A stretch of 64,000 nucleotides of DNA from contig NZ_WXVV01000028.1 in the NCBI RefSeq assembly GCF_013433315.1, positions 1 to 64,000 of the forward strand, in the 5' to 3' direction. The DNA is from Pseudomonas crudilactis. GTDB taxonomy: Bacteria; Pseudomonadota; Gammaproteobacteria; Pseudomonadales; Pseudomonadaceae. The notes beneath the pieces are model-generated. The model made no database searches. It was given only the letters and a program-made list of their open reading frames with translations, and was not told the origin of the DNA. Of the stretch, positions 61,173-64,000 are shown one piece after another (within the stretch, counting starts at the first letter, position 1; the number at the start of each line of letters is the position of its first letter). The position numbers and the translations under genes are program-made.

Positions 61173-61853
61173 GTGTTAAATATGGAGCAAATGAACTTGC
61201 AAGAAGCAAAGGCCTCCGCATCACTTTTGAAGTTGTTGGTGGATTCAGATTTTCAATTAACTATGGAAATTTCTCCTTGGATCTTAGGGGGGGGAATCGT
61301 TCTCGTGTTGATAGTTTTTTGTTTTCGGCATTTCGGAGGGAATTGGAATTTACGCGACTTTGAAATAGATGAGGCGGAATTTGGAATTGGCGAGCAAAAG
61401 ATAAAGCTGAAGCCTAATAGTGTTGATAGGCAGATAGCATATAAAATATGGGTGGAGTTAAGTACTAGGAAAATAGGGCTTCAGATAGATTTGGAGAATG
61501 ATGTTGTTTATGAGATTTATGATTCGTGGTACAGTTTTTTTTCTGTAACTAGAGAGTTAATAAAGGATGTTCCTGTTTCAAAGTTTCAGCGAAAGGAAAC
61601 GGAGAGAATTATTCGGCTTTCTATAGATGTTCTTAATCTAGGTCTAAGGCCACACCTGACAAAGTGGCACGCTAGATATCGCCGATGGCATGATACACAG
61701 GCAAGCCAGCAGGGTAATCTGGATCTAGAACCTCAGGATATTCAGAGGAAATATCCACATATCACTGATCTTGAGGCAGATATTATGTCTGTAAATAACA
61801 GGCTGATCGGTTATAGAGAGAAAATGTATAAAATAGTTTCTGGTCAAAATTAA
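61173..61853 (+). CDS. single-pass membrane protein of unknown function, partner of a TIR-like protein
   Basis: A protein of 226 residues from GTG 61173; ATG 61182 (223 residues) is equally possible, as neither has a good ribosome site. Counted from ATG 61182, a transmembrane helix lies at about 31-48 (SPWILGGGIVLVLIVFCF) and a soluble region of about 170 residues follows. Two dense segments look strongly conserved: KIWVELSTRKIGLQIDLEND, then YDSWYSFF, and VLNLGLRPHLTKWHARYRRW. I have seen such segments in uncharacterised bacterial proteins but know no function. The G8 run encodes the glycines at the start of the helix. AT-rich codons contrast with the genes to the left. It is followed after 19 bases by the TIR-like gene, so it may be its effector or membrane anchor. 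Confidence 0.75.
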   Translation: MLNMEQMNLQEAKASASLLKLLVDSDFQLTMEISPWILGGGIVLVLIVFCFRHFGGNWNLRDFEIDEAEFGIGEQKIKLKPNSVDRQIAYKIWVELSTRKIGLQIDLENDVVYEIYDSWYSFFSVTRELIKDVPVSKFQRKETERIIRLSIDVLNLGLRPHLTKWHARYRRWHDTQASQQGNLDLEPQDIQRKYPHITDLEADIMSVNNRLIGYREKMYKIVSGQN

Positions 61854-61872
61854 TTTCTTTGTAGGAGGCTTT

Positions 61873-62487
61873 GTGAAAAGGGTTTTCGTAAGTTACCATC
61901 ATAAAAATGAGCAGTGGTTGAAGGATGATTTATTAGCGCTGAATTCAGAGGCAGAGATTTTTTTTGATTGCTCTGTTGCTGTAGGGGATATTGATGAAAA
62001 TCTTGAGCCTCAGATTATAAGGCAAACAATACGCCGAAGTTATCTTAGTGAGTCAACCGTTTTGATTCTTATTGTAGGGCGGGAAACTCAGTATAGAAAA
62101 CATGTTGATTGGGAACTTTATTCGAGCATGTATAATGGCAGTAAGTTTGGTCGTTCAGGTGTTGTGGTTTTGTTGTCACCTGATTGCGAGTCTAGCTACT
62201 TCACCGCTCCATCGAAAAAAATCAAAGATGCTCTGTATCCTCAGTATGAAAATTGGATGTCTGTTAAGTCTCGTGAAGAATATGAGAGTAGATACGAGTT
62301 CATGCCGCCAAGAATAATAGACTGCTTGCTTAAAGGGGGGAGTAATATTTCTATTACAAATTGGAGTAAGATTTCCGAAAACCCCGATTACTTGCGTGTC
62401 TTGATAGATTGTGCGCATGACTCTAGAGAGGTAAGTACTTATGACATGAGTAGAGAAATGCGGATGCGGAATTATAATCCAGCGTAA
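61873..62487 (+). CDS. TIR-like (DUF1863/ThsB-like) protein
   Basis: A 204-residue protein starting at GTG 61873 with a strong AGGAGG four bases upstream. The N-terminal half (1-110) fits the TIR-like family that includes Thoeris ThsB: KRVFVSYHHKNEQWLKDDLL, then YLSESTVLILIVGRETQYRK and HVDWEL. Glu81 in VDWE is the likely NAD-hydrolysing residue, by family comparison. The remaining 95 residues are of unknown fold. Family enzymes make cyclic ADP-ribose-type signals after phage sensing. No ThsA (SIR2-SLOG) is encoded next to it on this strand; its only co-directional neighbour is the membrane protein. Codon use is AT-rich, as expected for a horizontally acquired gene. Confidence 0.85.
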   Translation: MKRVFVSYHHKNEQWLKDDLLALNSEAEIFFDCSVAVGDIDENLEPQIIRQTIRRSYLSESTVLILIVGRETQYRKHVDWELYSSMYNGSKFGRSGVVVLLSPDCESSYFTAPSKKIKDALYPQYENWMSVKSREEYESRYEFMPPRIIDCLLKGGSNISITNWSKISENPDYLRVLIDCAHDSREVSTYDMSREMRMRNYNPA

Positions 62488-62505
62488 TTTTTTGTTTGAT
62501 AGTAA

Positions 62506-62541
62506 GAAAACCCTGTAGAGTTAAAGTTTTACAGGGTTTGC
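62506..62541. terminator. shared hairpin between the convergent TIR operons
   Basis: AAACCCTGTA (62508-62517) pairs with TACAGGGTTT (62530-62539), with A and T on the outside. It can serve both operons, which converge on it. Confidence 0.8.
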
Positions 62542-62567
62542 GCGATCGCTTGTCTGAATGAAATTGA

Positions 62568-63404
62568 TTAAATTGTTGTCGTTGGTTCTGGGGGGTGCTT
62601 AAATATATTTAAGAGGCCGCGCATAATTAAAATTACTGCCTGATTTGTGTGAGGCGTTCTTGCTAAAATTTTATTCTCTTCTATTGTGAGGCCGTTGTTT
62701 AGGTTATTTGATGTGAAATGTTGAAATTCTTTATGTCCCGGCCAGTTATACTGCGCGCCGGTATGGGGGTATAATCCTAAGATTTTTACAAGATCAAGTG
62801 TGCATCCGCCAAAGCCACCAACTAAGAAAAGTGGTTGCTTCATTTGCAGAGAAAGCAAGGCCTCTTCCGCTATTCCAGGCATGCAACCCTTGAAGTTAAC
62901 TGTTTGTCCACCTAGAAGAATTCTTGCTTGTGATTCAATAGTCATCGTACGGCGCATGTTCGTGAGCCCTTCTGACCATTCATTGTTATTAAATGCTTTC
63001 GGTGGTTCGTTGATACGCTCCTCGGTTGGTATGCGACTGCCAATACGATTTAATAGGATTAACTCTGCGATGCCTGCAAGCTCCTCTGTTATTTCTCCTA
63101 TTTCTTCCACTGCCAGTGAAGAATGTACTGGCCACGCTAGGTAGCTGAAAATACCGATTTGGTCATACCCGTCTCGACTGTCACGTTTATGACGAGCGAC
63201 TAATTCAAAGAGCAGAGCGGTGAAACCTTCTTTCCTCAGATCTCCGCCATATACGATGCCTGCGCCAAGCGCAAGCATATGGCGTGCGATTTCTACTGTC
63301 GCATCTTTCAAGTGCGCATCGCTAAGACCCAAAATTTGCAAGTCTGCACTTTCGGACGCGGAAATTGCGATGCGGCAACTTTCAAGCTGTTCTTGGTAAT
63401 TCAT
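62568..63404 (-). CDS. SLOG-superfamily protein, partner of a TIR protein
   Basis: A 278-residue soluble protein with SLOG (Smf/DprA-LOG) hallmarks along its whole length: RIAISASESADLQILGLSD, then ALGAGIVYGGDLRKEGF (about 45-61), ARILLGGQTVNFKGCMPGIA with EEAL (about 160-183), and PLFLVGGFGGCTLDLVKIL (about 191-209). SLOG domains bind nucleotides; in Thoeris ThsA the SLOG domain senses the TIR-made cADPR isomer. Here no SIR2 or other effector domain is fused. ATG 63404 overlaps the upstream TIR stop by one base (TAATG), so the two are translationally coupled; the in-frame start at 63425 is less likely. Codons are AT-rich. Confidence 0.75.
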   Translation of the reverse strand: MNYQEQLESCRIAISASESADLQILGLSDAHLKDATVEIARHMLALGAGIVYGGDLRKEGFTALLFELVARHKRDSRDGYDQIGIFSYLAWPVHSSLAVEEIGEITEELAGIAELILLNRIGSRIPTEERINEPPKAFNNNEWSEGLTNMRRTMTIESQARILLGGQTVNFKGCMPGIAEEALLSLQMKQPLFLVGGFGGCTLDLVKILGLYPHTGAQYNWPGHKEFQHFTSNNLNNGLTIEENKILARTPHTNQAVILIMRGLLNIFKHPPEPTTTI

Positions 63405-64000
63405 TAGATCGCCCCCGCTAACCATTCATTTAAACTTAGCAACTTAACCCTAGGACAGATTTCTTCGAAAAGTCTCTGCTCCTCTTTGCTCAGGGGAGGG
63501 TCGGGATAAACTATTATAGGATTAGGGGTCTCAATTTCAGGGGGTAGAATTGCTAGGGAAATTAACTCAGGTGGGCGAGGCACAAAAAATATATTATTAA
63601 TGGCTGGGTCTTGAAGAAGCATTAGTTGGCAGCGCCAGAGAAAGTCCTTCAATACCTCATCTAGTAATCGGCCGATTACAAAGTCGATACGATTTTCATT
63701 AGGGTCAAGCCGTACGACAGGAACATTCCCCATGTAGGGGAAGCCTCGTTCATCTAAGTCGTTTAGGCTATTGGCTACCACAAGAGGCACGCTCCAGCGT
63801 TTTGCTTCAATGATTTCGCGACGGCACCATTCTCGTGATGAATAAGAGTCAGTGTGAATTGCGACCATAGCACTTACTCTTACTTGCTGCAGTAAAACTT
63901 TATTAAACTTTAATCCAGCAGGGATGTCGTGCACATCAAAAAATCCTGCTAGGCCATTGCCGGCATGAAGTCTGTCGCGAATTTTATAAGCGATCTCCTC
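63404..64000 (-). CDS. TIR-domain protein (5' end outside the window)
   Basis: The frame is open from the right edge to the TAA at 63404-63406, giving 198 visible residues and continuing beyond the window. The apparent start at 63934 (GTG) is internal, because the TIR pattern carries on upstream. Visible TIR features are GLAGFFDVHDIPAGLKF (box 2 region), then TDSYSSREWCRREIIEAKR; WCxxE contains the presumed catalytic glutamate (residue 62 of the visible part). The C-terminal 100 residues are not recognisable. It is co-transcribed with the SLOG gene and probably makes, or responds to, an NAD-derived signal. Confidence 0.85.
   Translation of the reverse strand, partial: EEIAYKIRDRLHAGNGLAGFFDVHDIPAGLKFNKVLLQQVRVSAMVAIHTDSYSSREWCRREIIEAKRWSVPLVVANSLNDLDERGFPYMGNVPVVRLDPNENRIDFVIGRLLDEVLKDFLWRCQLMLLQDPAINNIFFVPRPPELISLAILPPEIETPNPIIVYPDPPLSKEEQRLFEEICPRVKLLSLNEWLAGAI

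Noticed and set aside
60958..61224. Minus-strand 88-codon frame covering the pauR terminator and the G12 run
   Set aside because: It would encode the terminator stem and a proline run from the C12 tract, with no ribosome site or recognised domain.
63404..63934. TIR protein starting at 63934
   Set aside because: The frame and the TIR pattern (GLAGFFD) continue to the window edge, so this GTG is an internal codon and the gene is truncated by the window.

Overview
The window looks like the chromosome of a fluorescent Pseudomonas (P. fluorescens/koreensis type). Most of it is GC-rich and densely coding. It carries many copies of the Pseudomonas REP sequence (GTGGGAGCGAGCTTGCTCGC), plus gene content typical of that genus: bkdR/bkdA1A2B-lpdV, an OprD porin, polyamine catabolism of the Pau type, and reductive pyrimidine catabolism. 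This assignment rests on recognition, not on a database search.

Layout, left to right. 1-160: the 3' end of an IS110-type transposase beside a REP. 168-2109: a cytochrome P450 divergent from an ArsR-type regulator. 2219-4307: a radical-SAM protein and its partner, predicted to act in DNA repair, behind a near-perfect LexA box. 4558-11448: ilvE, then the branched-chain keto acid dehydrogenase operon and its Lrp-type activator, which together cover branched-chain amino acid transamination and breakdown. 11452-12309: tyrosinase. 12435-15952: sulfide/persulfide detoxification (persulfide dioxygenase-like protein, BigR/SqrR-type sensor, sulfide:quinone oxidoreductase, TSUP exporter). 15996-22359: a uronate/aldarate module (TRAP transporter, lactonase, uronate dehydrogenase, OprD porin). 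22653-25447: an EmrAB-like efflux pair. 25562-26785: copC/copD. 26925-35545: the reductive pyrimidine pathway (RutR-like regulator, PreAT, dihydropyrimidinase, NCS1 transporter, beta-ureidopropionase). 35732-49708: assorted single genes and small operons, including a CAP-domain protein, an aldo/keto reductase with LysR and cupin neighbours, a three-subunit molybdenum hydroxylase, lactate permease, lipoproteins and ThpR. 49959-60945: polyamine ABC transport (GHIF gene order) and the gamma-glutamyl polyamine degradation pathway with its PauR/PuuR-type regulator.

At about 61,000, just after the pauR terminator, base composition and codon use change abruptly to AT-rich. The last 3 kb is an accessory island of two convergent gene pairs that meet at a shared hairpin. 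One pair is a single-pass membrane protein followed by a TIR-like (DUF1863/ThsB-like) protein. The other is a TIR-domain protein, cut by the window edge, followed by a SLOG-superfamily protein with overlapping stop and start. TIR enzymes plus a nucleotide-sensing SLOG protein and a membrane protein suggest NAD-derived signalling in phage defence, related to but different from classical Thoeris (SIR2-SLOG ThsA). This is the best candidate for an undescribed system here.

Intergenic DNA is dominated by three repeat families: REP pairs, a short repeat with core CTGCCGAAGGCTGCGATC, and a MITE-like element with CCCTCACCC ends. They sit immediately downstream of stop codons, and in two cases a gene ends inside the repeat. 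I saw no rRNA, tRNA or CRISPR array.
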